Source: Erodium maritimum (taxonomy: Eukaryota; Streptophyta; Magnoliopsida; Geraniales; Geraniaceae). From it: a stretch of 64,000 nt of DNA. Shown here piece after piece: positions 23,864 to 36,210 of the stretch. The stretch's first letter is position 1, and the number at the start of each line of letters is the position of its first letter. The notes below the pieces were generated by a model. The model saw only the letters and a list, made by a program, of their open reading frames with translations. It did no database searches and was not told where the DNA came from. The DNA is taken from positions 42,177,039 to 42,241,038 of the forward strand of contig OY997590.1 of the NCBI GenBank assembly GCA_963921825.1. Direction: 5' to 3'. Position numbers and translations under genes: made by a program.

Positions 23864-25947
23864 TGTCACGCCCAAAATCCGGTTTTGACCGAACTCGAGA
23901 TGTGAACTTAAAGTGAAATAAAATAAGCGATTTTAAAGGAGATAAATCTTAAAATAATAAACTGTAATCCATAAATCCGATAAAAGAGTCAACAGCTCTT
24001 AAAACCATCAAAGAAACATTTAGTTCAAAATAACAGTACGTCTCTAGACAAGCTAGCCTAGGACCCTCGCTAGCTCCCAAGCATCGAGCATCCAGCTAGT
24101 ACGAATCCCGCTCAGGACCTGAAACACAAAAAGGTAAGGGGTGAGCTTTCGCTCAGTAGGAAAAGTAGTTAAGGTTATGAACATCAGTTCAACACCACGA
24201 GTAACCGTCCAATTAGGGCATACTAGTAAACATAACTATCAACGACGCCCACAGGACAAGTACCAACCACTAATAACCCTCGCAAGACCACAATTACATA
24301 AGAAACCACACACATAGCCAACCGGCACGCACAGAACACACAACAGAACAACACAAAACCTAGTACAACTGTTCCCAACATCACTGGCTATCGCAGCCCG
24401 TCCAATTTATATCGTACCGGAACACGGAGCATCGGTCCCGATATCTTCCCGTCACGTAGACTCGGGGTAACATCCCAGACCGGAAATCACTCAGTCGAAC
24501 GTCTTCCCGTCACGTAGACTCGAGGCCTCAAGCATAACGGACCGGCACATACCTCGGTCGTACGCCTTCCCGGACCACATAGCATCGGGGTAATGGTTAA
24601 AACATCCTCGTCCTCGATACTCTACACCGACATACTCTCTCAGTGTAGGTATCATACCGGACACACCTTCTCTTGGAACACACATCAAGAGAGTAACACG
24701 CATCACAAAGCCAAAGCTCGACCACAGAATATTAACCGAGCCGGATCACCATAACACACAAATCGGTCTATCACTCACCCGATCATATCACAACCAAAGA
24801 TTCACATCACATCAAACGTGGCACACTCGCCCACACGCAGTCACAACATGCAACACCGAGTATAACATAACACGTCTCTTAATTTTATTGGCACTAAGTC
24901 ACACATCATGCATCCCAAACAAGAATCATAGCATTTCAATCCGCCACGAATCTGGTCACGGATCCGTGGGCTGCGCCGTCACGGTTCTCATCACGGAGCC
25001 GTTACTAACGCCGTCACGGTCTCCCTCACGGAGCCGTGACGTCTACCGTCACGGTTCCCGTCACGGACCCGTGACGGTTCAGCACTGTTCCGCCTTCTTC
25101 TTCCTCCAGCCGCGATTTTCACGAAAATAACCCAAAAACCTCCATTGATGACCTCCAAAAACTTCAACACCCATCATGGGTTTTCATCAAAACTCCATAA
25201 ATCTCAGCAAAATCAATCATCTAACATCATTTCTCTCCAAAAATTAATCATCCAAACACCAAACTCCAAAACCCAACTCTTGTTCATCATTTTCTTCAAA
25301 ACCCATGAACCAAAATCGATAGAAACGAAAATAGAAGAGGGATTTACCTTGAGGATGAAGAATAGATGAAGGAAATGAGGTTTAGGAGGTGTTTTGAGGT
25401 AGAAATGGGCAAAAAGGCTCATCTTTTCTCTTGCTTTTTCTTCAAGCTTCCATGGGAGCTCCTTCTCTCTCTTCCTTGACAATTTCGGCCAACCTCTTCA
25501 AATGGGCTGAAATGGTCCAATTTTTGGGTCTTAAACCTAGAGAAATTATTGCCCAAAATACCCCTTTGCCTTATCCCTTCCGAAGTTCACCCATTAAGGG
25601 CATAAGGGTCAAATTGCACTCCTTTCTTCCCCTCCAAGTAAGCATGGACACATGTCCATGTGGGGACCACTCCAGTCATTAAATAATTCCATCTCAAATA
25701 CATTATCGGATTTAGTTGGTAGTTGGACCGCGGTTGACCAAAAATAACTTCGGGTTGACTTTTCCCAACATTATAGTTAATCGAAAGGAAACGGCCAACT
25801 AAGCTAACCGTAGCGACGACGAAGGTTTTTGGGCCACAGAAAGGTCCCGAATGACCCTCGGAGTCATCGGTTGACTTTTCTGACAAAAAGTCAACTTTCG
25901 CCGAAAACCTCCGGTTCGACCGGGATCGATCGGGGGCGGTTCTTACA
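23864..25947 (-). repeat. Gypsy 5' LTR (2084 bp)
   Basis: Starts tgtcacgcc and ends ggttcttaca. It lacks roughly 450 bases present in the other LTR (joined at catttcaatccgcc near 24931), but carries about 60 extra bases near 24325-24385. It has the gtgagctttcgctca hairpin (24141-24155) and the palindromic array at 24950-25085. Confidence 0.9.
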
Positions 25948-26194
25948 AGATTTACGACATACCCTGCCTCGAGAAATCACACAAAGTTGTAGAGCTTTCG
26001 GATATCTTCGATTTGATATTTTACGGGGCTAAATTAGAGCTCCTATAAAAACGTTATGATCATTTGAAGATCTGATGCATGTTAAACCCCATTAGGAAAT
26101 TTCTTAACTTCAATGGAAACGCTCTCAACTTGATACAATGTTCTTATGAACTACTTTGAAGATCTTCTTCGCCGTCGATGCGTAATGATCCATC

Positions 26195-27942
26195 TATTGG
26201 GTCTCGATGTCGTGGACATGTTAAACACGAAATTGCAGCGGAAAATTAACCACGAATCAATCGATATGAATCTACCAAATATGAAAAACAAGTCTGAAAC
26301 TTCAGCAAAGGTTTGTGCACATCACCTTTGCAAGTGGCTCATCTTGCAGCTCATATATCTCGAAAACGAACCGTTGAATCCCTTTGGTCAGATTGAAGAC
26401 CCATATGTGGAGAATGTTCACTCCAAGAATCAGCTTCATCGGACATCGGATGAACCTCCGATCGAGCTCCTCAAAGTGACTGGTCGGACAAAACTGTGCT
26501 GAAAATCAGCACCCTCTACTTGTCCGAAATTAGTTCAATAACACCCAACTTTGAATGGCTTGATCCCCTAGGATGCCTACGTATCCTTAACGGAATCAAA
26601 GCCAACGTAGTTCTTGAGTTTGATGACTCAAGAACATGAAAAACCAACCTTGAAGCTTGGAGAGGGGTTTGGCCAAGGTAGAGGAAGAAGAAGATTTTCT
26701 CTCTAATTCTCTACACTTGCATGTTGTGTTCTCCAAACTCTCTTGCATGCTTAGTTAAGTGGAATCACTTAACTCTCAACTTAAGACAAGTGTCCATGCC
26801 AAGATGCTAGGTAGAACTAATAAACTACCTAGTTTATTAGTTTAGTGGAAATTGGGTCCCACCCAATTTTGGTCAACAAGACTAATTGTCATCTAATGAC
26901 TTAAGTCTTTATTGGGCCTAGCCTATATGGGCCGGCCATGGGCCTCTCCAAGAGAACCCATGCCGAGCCCAATATGCTAGCCGGTCCACTATGGCGATCC
27001 CCGCCACAATTCCCTCCAACTTAGGTTCGTCATGTTCTTATCGAGTATCAAACTGTCGGTGTGACCCTTAGGTCTATGCATGTCGGTAAGATCAACGTAA
27101 AATCCCATTTTACTTGATCTTACCAAAGTGGCAATTGACGAGACTCGGTATTGCCCGACCCTGCATAACGAATCGCGCCCTGTCGATTCTGACCTTTCAG
27201 TCGTCCTTGTCATTATCCCTTTATCTCCAATATCTTGATTGAGATAAGGCATAGAGCCGTCATCCTTATTATCCTCAATCCATGTTCCTTGATATGTGAG
27301 ATGACTGACCTTATGATACCCAGTATCATGTGCATGGCCATGCTTTCCTGTCAGTCACTCTCGATCAAGCGGCCGTGAACCAGATATCTTTCTCATACCG
27401 CAGTATGAGGGACAAATCCCTTAGCTGTCTATCATGTCACTCATGCAGTCATTCCCCAAGCCAATCCTGGCAGTTATTGAAGCTCAGTCACGGTGCCACG
27501 TTGGGCTTTCAGGTCAAACTTGGTTGTTTACTGCATAGCAATCATATAGACTCCTCGGTCTAAGGATACCTGACAAGCTACGACTATGAACATGTTCATG
27601 ACTTAATCTATGGAACATATTCAGGTCGGGTCGTTCAACATCATGTCCCACATGATGTTTATGATCAGACTCCGGAACCCTTTCCTATGGCTAATAGAAC
27701 GTAAGCCATCAAGAGTCATATTTCATACTAGTCGCTTCCAGCGAAGACTATTGACTAGGGACCTCATCGAGTGTAATCCATCCTGATCTATGGTTCTATT
27801 CGCATGGTGGGCATAGATCGGAAGTACACACGATATATTACTCCAACACTTAAGTAATATAATAAGCCGCTTTATTTATATTGTCAACGATGATATTTAC
27901 AATTGGACATTTACGATCGGACTACGTGCACCGAGGCTAACA
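26195..27942 (-). mobile_element. Solo LTR of the copia family, minus strand
   Basis: The sequence is the reverse complement of the copia LTR at 11797-13483, roughly 15-20% diverged by eye. It starts tattgggtctcg (counterpart of the LTR end) and ends ccgaggctaaca. A perfect 5-bp TSD, ccatc, flanks it (26190-26194 and 27943-27947). With no internal region, it is the product of recombination between two LTRs. A small frame at 26146-26502 crosses its border and is not a gene. Confidence 0.88.
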
Positions 27943-28219
27943 CCATCCTCTCGGTCTTGTGTCCACGGTGATCTTACAATAGATCATTGGACCACCGTGG
28001 GTTTGTGTTTCTCGTCTGTAGCTGTTTTGGTGTACTTAAAGTGCTCAACTCGAAGAACATACTCATGAAGATCCAGCTGGTTTTCTCGAGTCACATGCCA
28101 CTTTTTTCGTTCCTTTCATCTTCATCACATCAATTTTGGTGAAAGTTTCTATGACTACTCCAGTATCATAGTTTCATCGACACTCTTCATCTACTTGCTC
28201 TGTTCTCTTCAACTAGTTT

Positions 28220-30674
28220 ATGCAGAGATCGACCTTTCATCCAGCAATTATGCTTTCTCTTGAAGAACTCAATGGAGATCCTGAGGCCATCATTACTCAC
28301 AAGGCAGCCTCTTCTTCAACCATATGCCCTCCTCCTGGCTTCGAACGCCCGGTTAATAAATGGATCAAGAAAAAAAGTAGAAGACACATATCTCCTTCTT
28401 CCTCAGATCATTCTCAAGAATACTCCCCAGGTGGACGGACAAAGCACCTTCATGACCAAAAAATGTTCTACGACAAGTACTTTCAACCAATTCTCTCAGG
28501 CTTTGACTCAACTCCAATCATCCATTATTCACAAGATGCCAATCAATTAGAGATAGATACAGTAGATCAATTCAAAGGGGTTTTGCTGCAAAGAAATCTT
28601 CAGGCTTTGGGGGATCATTCTCATTCCAAAAAGGTCTCATCTTTAAAGAGTCAGAATAGGAGACTAAAGGCCATTGAAGATCAACAACAATTGTTTGCTA
28701 CATTTGTGCATAACATACCGAAAAATGCCACAGGGGAATGGTTGAGAAACACATTCTCTTCCATCAATGGGCTCTCCAAAACCTTAGTGGCCTCTAATCC
28801 TAATGCAAAAGGAAGGTACTTTGGTTTTTGTTACTTCCTACGTTCAGAAAATCTTCAACATGCTATCTTACAATGGGGTCATTTTGAAAGGCACATGCTC
28901 TTTGTTACAAAAGCTTGGCTCAGAAATACTGAGCAAACCAGAAAAAGATCTCCCCCTCATCCTTCTATCTTGGAAGATACATCTGATTATGCTCCTAAAG
29001 TCAGAGGCTCAATAGTAACAAATCAACTGGTTTTTACACAGAGATGTCATCTAGCTTTAACTCATAGTTCTCATACAGCCTCTTCCATCCTGAGAGATCT
29101 TGCTCTACAAGGAGTATCAGAAGTCCAGATTAAATCTCTAGGTAATAAGTTGGTAATGGTTTGTTGCCCTGATGAGTTATATGACAGAGAGTTCAAAAAA
29201 GAAGAAGGTATCTAGCTCTACAACTAACTCACTTTTGTCTCTGATACATATCTCTGAGTGGCAAAGGAGGACATTTTTCTTGGGTGGCCATCAAAGGAAT
29301 TCCATTACAAGGCTGGTGTGAGGAAACTTTTGAAGTATGCATCAATCAGTTTGGCTCCTTAATTCACACTCATCCTCAATCAAAGGCTGGAGTTTGTGTG
29401 GATACAACCTTTGTTGTGATGCATTCTCACAGTCTTAGGAAGATTGACAAGGAAGTTCTTATCCTGTTAGGAAATCAGTTGTGCAGAGTTTGGGTTACTA
29501 CTCTAGATGTCTCTGAAGTTCCTCATGTTCTTGGAGATGAATTTTATTCCTGCTCCAGCTCTAGTGAAGAATCAGCGATTCCTTCTGATTCAGAGCCCTT
29601 ATTATCCTCCCCCCATCATCTCTGGAAATCACTCAGATACACAGACCTCAAGTTCTCAATCTCCATTACTCCTTCATAGTCCTAATTTCAGTCCTATTTT
29701 GGAGAGATCATCATCTTCTATGGAGCCTTCAATTGCTCCTACTAGGCCAGTGGAGTCGACCCCTCTCTCAGATTCCATTCAAAGTTTCGATGGGGAAATA
29801 GTGTTGGACACTTATCATGCAGAAGAATTGTCAGTACAGGCACAAGGTTCAACTAAAGATGACAGTTTGGTGGAGAATACTTATGTTGGGGTTCTAACTA
29901 AGGTTGTTGAATTAACCAGAGAATGTTTGTCTCCTCAGCCTTGTCCCATGGGTATAATGGCCAACAACCCTCATTCAGAGTTAGTTACCCCTCTTTCCTC
30001 TCCGTCTTTAGTTCAGTTACCTTTACAAATTGAAGGGATAGACCTGGCCCTGCCTCATTTATTGTTAACCTGCCCCCAAGATGGCACAACTTCTGCAATT
30101 AGAGGGTTAGACTCATTGGAAACTACTGCAACATTAAATGCCTCAATCCTTGCCAAATCTCTAGACATATTCACTCCACCTTCTCAGGGTTTGGAGGATT
30201 TAGAAAATGGCTTAGTTCATATCTCTCCTGCAGTCCAATCACCCTCGGGGTTAAGTCTAGCCTTGCACAATCAAATCATGGAAACAATGAATAATATGGG
30301 GCAGGGAAACAAAACTCAACTTCTCTCCACCTCTTCTAACCTCAATTTGAAAAAAAAAGAATAAGTTCATTATAGCCCCTTTCCATGGCTATGAAACAAG
30401 ATCAAAAGCAAAGGATAGTCCAAGAGTTCCTAATTTGAAAGGAATTACATTGGCAAAGGAAGTAAAAGAAGCAAAGAAAGCTCTATTGTTTGGCAAAGCC
30501 ATTGGTCTGGAGCCTAAGTGCAGTGAGGATTTAATTCTTCTCCATCTCAGTTCAAAGGAGGAGGATGTTAACAAGAGAGTGAATTTGGATGTGGATAGTG
30601 GGGATGACTTTCTTGACCTAGAAGAGGATGATCTACCAGTAGATGACAAATCTGCCTTTCCCCCTCTCACCTGA
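28220..30674 (+). pseudogene. LINE-B ORF1 with RRM-like domain (frameshifted)
   Basis: The first frame (28220-29215, 331 codons) has an acidic, serine-rich N-terminus, a CPPPGFERPVNKWIKKKSRR stretch, and from about residue 155 an RNA-recognition fold: ATFVHNIPKNATGEW (RNP2-like) and GRYFGFCYF (RNP1-like, 28811-28837). It stops at 29213. Frames 29284-29679, 29507-30364 and 30435-30674 carry on with a DUF4283-like middle part, a serine/proline-rich region and an acidic end (DDFLDLEEDDLP). RRM-bearing ORF1 proteins are known from plant BNR-type L1s and would bind LINE RNA. Confidence 0.75.
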
Positions 30675-30683
30675 TCTGTCTCT

Positions 30684-33600
30684 ATGAAAGTCCTCTCATG
30701 GAATCTGATAGGGCTTTCCTCCTCTCAAAAGAAGAGAACATTGGCTGACGTGATCTGCAAGCAATCTCCTCACCTGATTTTTATTCAAGAGTCCAAGCTT
30801 GACAAAATTCTTATTTCCTTTCTGAGAGACTGTGGTTTGGGATGGGGCTGGGATTTGAAGTTTGTCCTTGCAATTGGAAGTGCTGGTGGTATCATAACTT
30901 GCTGGAAAACTGCTGAGTTTTTATGTCAAAGCTCAAAACCTATTGATGGTGCTCATATTTAGTATGGCCTAATATCTTCAATCAACAGGAAAGTATGCCT
31001 TATAAATGTATATGCCCCTAATTTAGTCTCAGAAAGAAGGACTTTGTGGAGGGATCTAGTTTCTGAATTGGCAAGTTTGGATGATCAGACGTTAGTTTTG
31101 ATTGGGGGGGGGGGGGGATTTTAATGCAACTGTTTCTATTCAAGAAAGGAATAATAAAAGACTAAATGAGGCTGGGAGAACATCTTTTGTCAATTTCATT
31201 CAAGATGCAGGCTTGAGTGATCTCCCATTATCTGATGGCAAATTCACATGGTTTGGCCATGGCTCAATGGCTTCTAGGCTTGACAGGTTTCTGATTTCTT
31301 CAGATTTACTGGCTTGCTATCCAAATTTAAGTTAATCATGCCTTCCAAGATGTATTTCAAATCATAGAGCTCTATTGCTGGATAGTCCTATCATTGATTA
31401 GGGGCCTAGACCCTTTAAGTTCCTAAATGTTTGGATTGAAGATCACCGGTTTCTCAGTGCAGTAGAAGCATTCTGGAATTTATATATAGTTGCAGGCCTT
31501 CCCCATTTTATCCTTTGGCAGAAACTGAAATTATTGAAAGAAGATCTCAGAACTTGGAATGTGGAAATCTTTGGACATTTGGAGACATCTATAGCAAATT
31601 TGAGGAGTAGCATTGACAAGCTAGACTCTATCCTTGAATCCAGAGATCTCTATCTACAAGAGTGTTCTCAAAGGGGGGCTATTAAAGCTGAGTGGATCAT
31701 CAAGACAAAAGTACTCTCAAAACTCTAGAGCCAAATGGCTAGAAAGAAATGGATGAATGAAGGTGAAAAAGGTTCAAAGTACTATCATAGAATAGCAAAT
31801 TTTAAAGGAACTCAGAAGAAAATTTCACATATATGGTATCAAGATTCCTTATTGACTGATCCTGTTCAAATAAAAAATGTTGCTGCACAGCATTTCAGCC
31901 ACAGATTCCAAGGATCTCTTCCCTCAACAATGGGGATTGATAGTTTAAATTTAAACTGCATAAGTCAAGAAGAAGCTCACTGGCTAGAGAAACCCTTTCT
32001 GGAAGAAGAAATTCTCAAGGCTTTAATGGCATGTGCAGGAGATAATGCATCTGGACCTGACGGATTCGCTTTGAGATTTTTCCAAGTTGGTTGGCCAATT
32101 CTAAAAGGAGATCTCTGCAATTTCTTCTATCAATTTCACTATTCTGCACACATTGGCAAATGACTCAATTCATCCTTCTTAATTCTCAACTCTCATTCCC
32201 AAGTGTGAAGCTCCTCTGTCTTTTGATGATTTTAGACCCATAAGTTTAATGGGGGGGGGGTACCTTACAAGATCTTGTCTAAATTATTGGCTACAAGATT
32301 AAAAGTGGTTGTGGGAAACTTAGTAGGCTTTGAACAAACTGGGTTTGTCATGGGGAGGCAGAATTTTGATGGGATATTAGTAGCTTCTGAAGTGGTGGAG
32401 GTCGTCAAAAAATCAAAAGACAAGAGCTTGATGTTCAAAGCTGACTTTGAAAAAGCATTTGACAAAGTTAGCTGGTCTTTCATAATGGAAATTTTGGCTA
32501 AAATGGGCTTTGACCATCTCTGGAGAATGTGGATCTCATCTTGCCTTAGAGCTTCAGTATCTGTCTTAATCAATGGCTCTCCAAGTTATGATTTCCAATT
32601 GCAAAGAGGTCTGAGACAAGGCTGTGCAATATCTCCTCTAATTTTTGTGATAGTAGCAGAAGCATTAAACCAAATCATGAAGGCTGGGATTACTGGTGGT
32701 CTTTTTGCTGGTATACAAGTAGGTACATCTACCCCTATAATCTCTCATCTTCAATATTTAGATGATACACTATTCTTCATCAAGGCTTCTCCCCAAGGAG
32801 CAGAAAATATAAAGTCAACATTGGCAATGTTCTATTTGACTACTGGTTTATGTGTTAACTTTGACAAGTCTATCTTGATTCCTTTCAATCTATCTAAAGA
32901 AGAGATCAGTGGCTATGCTGAAATTTTAGGCTGTTCTACTGGTTCTCTCCCTCTACCCTACTTGGGATTCTCATTAGGGGCCAATCCCAAGAAGATAAAC
33001 AGTTGGAAACCAGTCATTGAAAAATTCAAAAAATCACTTGGACTATGGCAGGCAAAGCTACTCTCCTTGGGTGGAAGAATCACCCTCATCAAGTCAACAT
33101 TGAGTGCCCTTCCTTTATACATCTTCTCAGTTCTAAAAGTCCCAAAAGCAATAATTAAAATTTGTGAGAGTTGGCAGAGAAGATTTCTCTGGCATGGCTC
33201 TTCTAAATCAAGTCTTCTGCAAAGTTAAGTGGTTCTTGGTGTGCATGTCAAGGAAAGAAGGTGGTTTGGGAATCAAAAGGTTGGCTGATATGAATGCTGC
33301 TTTACTTGCAAAATGGTGATGGAGGTTTGCATTAGAGGACAAGGTTTTATGGAAGCAAATCATTTGCTCTAAATATGGATGGGACTTAAAAGAATAGAAC
33401 CTTACAAAATTTTCTGATACTGGAAATTCAAGCTTCTTCAATCAGATCCTACTTGTTGCTAAGGATCAAAGGTTCACTGATATTTTTGGAACTAAAGGCT
33501 GCCTTTGAAGCTTAGGGAGGGGCAATAAGATTCATTTCTGGTCTGATTTATGGTGGGGAGAAGACACATTTAAAGTTTTATTTCCAAGAATTTATCTGTT

Positions 33601-34335
33601 ATTAAACTCTAAAGCTACGCTCATTGAAGACTTTTGGTCTGGAGGTGATTGGGACCTGAATTTGAGGAGATAACCAAGAGGTTGGGAGGAAGAAGAATGG
33701 GGTTTGATCTGTTCCATTCTCTCTGGGGTCACTCCATCTGAAGAGGAAAATCAATTGGCCTTGTTGTATGATGCTAAAGGCTTTAATGTTAAGAGAATGT
33801 ATTCCTTATTGGCCCCTCAAGGTTCTGTACTTCTTGACTGGACAAAGCATCTCTGGACCCCTGGCATGGCTCCAAAAATCATTTCTTTATGTTGGTTAGC
33901 ATGTTTAGAGGCAATACCATCAAGATGCTTCCTTGATAGCAGATGCCTTGTATTCTCCTTTGATGAATTGATCCGTCCCTCTTGTCACTGGGATTTTGAA
34001 GATGTTGCACACATTCTTATGCATTGCAGGCAGGCTTGGGAAATTTGGGGTTCTATCTTATCTTGGTGGGGTATTTCTTGGGCTTTACACGGGAATTTAA
34101 AAGTTTTATTCTGCACTTGGTTCTACTTATTCAAAAGCTCATACAGAAGAGCTTGGGGTAATATTTTAAAACTCTCTTGCTGCCTGATCTAGTTGGCTAG
34201 AAATGATAGAATTTTCAATAATGTGGATTTCAACTCAGTTACAATCTTTGCCAAACTTCAGGAAAAAATCTAGTCTTGGAATGTTCTTCTTTCTCCTCCT
34301 CTTATCACTTCTCTTTAGAAGACTGGGTGAAATAT
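30684..34335 (+). pseudogene. LINE-B ORF2: endonuclease, RT, zinc-binding region (broken)
   Basis: It starts ten bases after ORF1 with MKVLSWNLIGL. The endonuclease has LIFIQESKLD, GGDFNATVS and DRFLISSDL. A run of 14 Gs (31104-31117) at the GGDFN codons shifts the frame. The RT follows: RKKWMNEGEKGSKYYH, ASGPDGFALRFF, LMFKADFEKAFDKVSW, GLRQGCAISPL, and YLDDTLFF where YADD is usual. The C-terminal zf-RVT region (33704-34192) shows LWTPGMAPKII and HILMHCRQAWEIW. There are stops near 30961, 31336, 32161 and 33226. No RNase H is seen. Confidence 0.85.
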
Positions 34336-35156
34336 CCTCTACTGTGTCTTTCTCACAGATATTCTCATTGACTTCTAGTGAGGGGTTGTTGTCACCTTGT
34401 ATTGGTTTGGTTTGGGGCTGGGGGTTGTGGGTGGGTTTGGGTTGGTTCTTGTGGAGTGGTGAGGAGAGTTTTAGGTTCCTTTTGTGAGGTGGGCTTGGTC
34501 TTGTACTTCCTCTTGTGTGTGGGTAGAATTATAGGTCTCTTCCATTTTGTGAGTGTGGGTAGATCTTAAGTCCATTTTAGGTCGTCTTGGTTTGGTCCTG
34601 CTTGGTATAGTTTTTGGGGGTTTCTTGGTTTGTTTCAGTTTTGATCCTGTTCCTCGAGGGCAAGTCTTTTCTCTCTGTTGTTTGCTGCAGGAATCCTCAT
34701 TCTTAGCTCTTTATTTGCTGCAACAATGTTTGGTTCCACATGAAGCTATTTCTCTTCAGTGCACAATCGATTGTAAAGGTAAAGGAAAAGGAAATTTACT
34801 TCCTTATTGATTGATGCAGCTGCACAAGCCTCTTGTTTGCTCCAGAAAATCCAGTTCAGTTTCAAATAAAAGAGGTTTCTTGTGCCCCAAGGCATCGTGC
34901 TTCATCATCTTCACAAGTTCATGCCTCCTCATTTGCTAGTCCTTCACTGCTTCACAAGCTGTTTTTCTCAGATTTTGATCTAGGGGGTATCAGTTTCATT
35001 GTATTACCCCCTCTTTTGTAACTAATTTGGTAGAATTCACTTGTATTTGGTAACTCATCATGCTTGTATTGTCTCTGTAGCTAGAGACACTTGTCCTCTC
35101 TTTTCAACCTTTGAAAAGAGGGAAATTTATAATATTGCTTTGCTGATAAAAAAAAA
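34336..35156 (+). other. LINE-B 3' untranslated region and tail
   Basis: A T- and G-rich stretch with no supported gene, ending tttgctgataaaaaaaaa. The same tail motif ends the retroposon at 41433. Confidence 0.7.
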
Positions 35157-35179
35157 CCCATTAGACTTCAAAATACTAT

Positions 35180-35644
35180 GGGAAAATATCATATTAGTAC
35201 CCTTAGCTATACATTTTTAACACATTGGTACCCTTAACTAATTTAATCACTAAAAAGGTACCTTAAGTTTCCAATCGGTAACACGTTAGTGTTTTCCGAC
35301 CATTTTTGGACGGAAAATGGTCATGTGCAATGCACATGACCTTAAACTTTCAAAAAATGAAAAAAAAAATACCCCTCTAAGTTCAAACCCTAATTATTCT
35401 TTTACCTTATTTCTCCTACGCAACCTTCATCTCCCCCATTTTATTTCATACATACGCCTCCTTCATTCTGTTTCTTCCCCAGCCTTCATCTCCACCACCA
35501 TGACCATTTTCCGTCCAAATATGGACGGAAAACACTAAAGTGTTACTGATTGTAAACTTAAGGTACTTTTTTAATGATTAAATTAGTTAAGGGTACCAAT
35601 GTGCTAATAACGTATAGTTAAGGGTACCAATCTAATATTTTCCC
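35180..35644. mobile_element. Mutator-type MITE with 9-bp TSD
   Basis: The element has long terminal inverted repeats: the left starts gggaaaatatcatattagta, and the right in reverse starts gggaaaatattagattggta. A perfect 9-bp duplication, aaatactat, flanks it (35171-35179 and 35645-35653), the length made by Mutator-like transposases. The centre contains the hairpin catgtgcaatgcacatg and paired ccgaccatttttgg / ccgtccaaatatgg motifs. It has no gene and would need a transposase from elsewhere. Confidence 0.88.
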
Positions 35645-35653
35645 AAATACTAT

Positions 35654-36199
35654 TTGTAAACTCCAAATGTATATAACACTTTTCATTAATCTTATCCACA
35701 TCTTTTTGTCGGTTGTATTTGAAAAGGTAGATGTAAAATATAATGGTTCAAGAACATACATTTATAAGTATTTATAGTCATTGATAATAAAATAAAATAG
35801 TATTGACTCATTTTTAAAACAAATAATGTCACAAATTATATTATTTCCTACACTATAATCAATTAAATCTAGTATTCGGATATAATCATATGAATTATTA
35901 GACATCCAAATATTTTTATTCAAGCTAAGGACTTAATATTTTTTAATAAGAGATGATGCCTCTTCTGTCAAGAATTTTTTGGATCCGTTATTGATAATAA
36001 GTGAGTGTAATTACGGTTCAGCTATAATTAAATATTATGTTTATTGTTTCAAAAAAAATATTTAGGTTTATATTATAATCTGAAATATTACTATATATTT
36101 GATTATGTAGTATTTATATATTTTTTATCGTTGAGTTTTCCCTACATTTTTACAATTGTAGAAGGACGACTCTGTCTTTTGTAAGCTTCTTTTTTAATC
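35654..36199. other. AT-rich stretch, nothing recognised
   Basis: About 545 AT-rich bases between the MITE and LINE-C. I see no repeat boundary or gene. Confidence 0.6.
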
Positions 36200-36210
36200 T
36201 TTGTATTGTC

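Larger units (their letters stand above)
15726..25947 (-). mobile_element. Ty3/gypsy chromovirus (Tekay/Del-like), minus strand
   Basis: Two LTRs (15726-18256 and 23864-25947) bound an internal region with a primer site at the high end and a polypurine tract at the low end. Reading leftwards the order is gag, protease, RT, RNase H, integrase, chromodomain, the Ty3/gypsy order; the C-terminal chromodomain places it with chromoviruses. The LTRs differ by several per cent and in length, so insertion is old. The outer flanks (ccagt and agatt) are not a TSD. Stops and frameshifts inactivate every gene. Confidence 0.92.
26096..35156 (+). mobile_element. LINE-B: L1-type LINE with an RRM-like ORF1
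   Basis: ORF1 (28220-30674) and ORF2 (from 30684) are followed by a long 3' untranslated part ending tttgctgataaa plus poly(A) at 35148-35156. The 3' flank starts cccattag. The same eight bases occur at 26088-26095, so the element may start at 26096 and include the solo LTR in its leader. This 5' end is tentative; the body is secure. Frameshifts and stops make it inactive. Confidence 0.75.
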
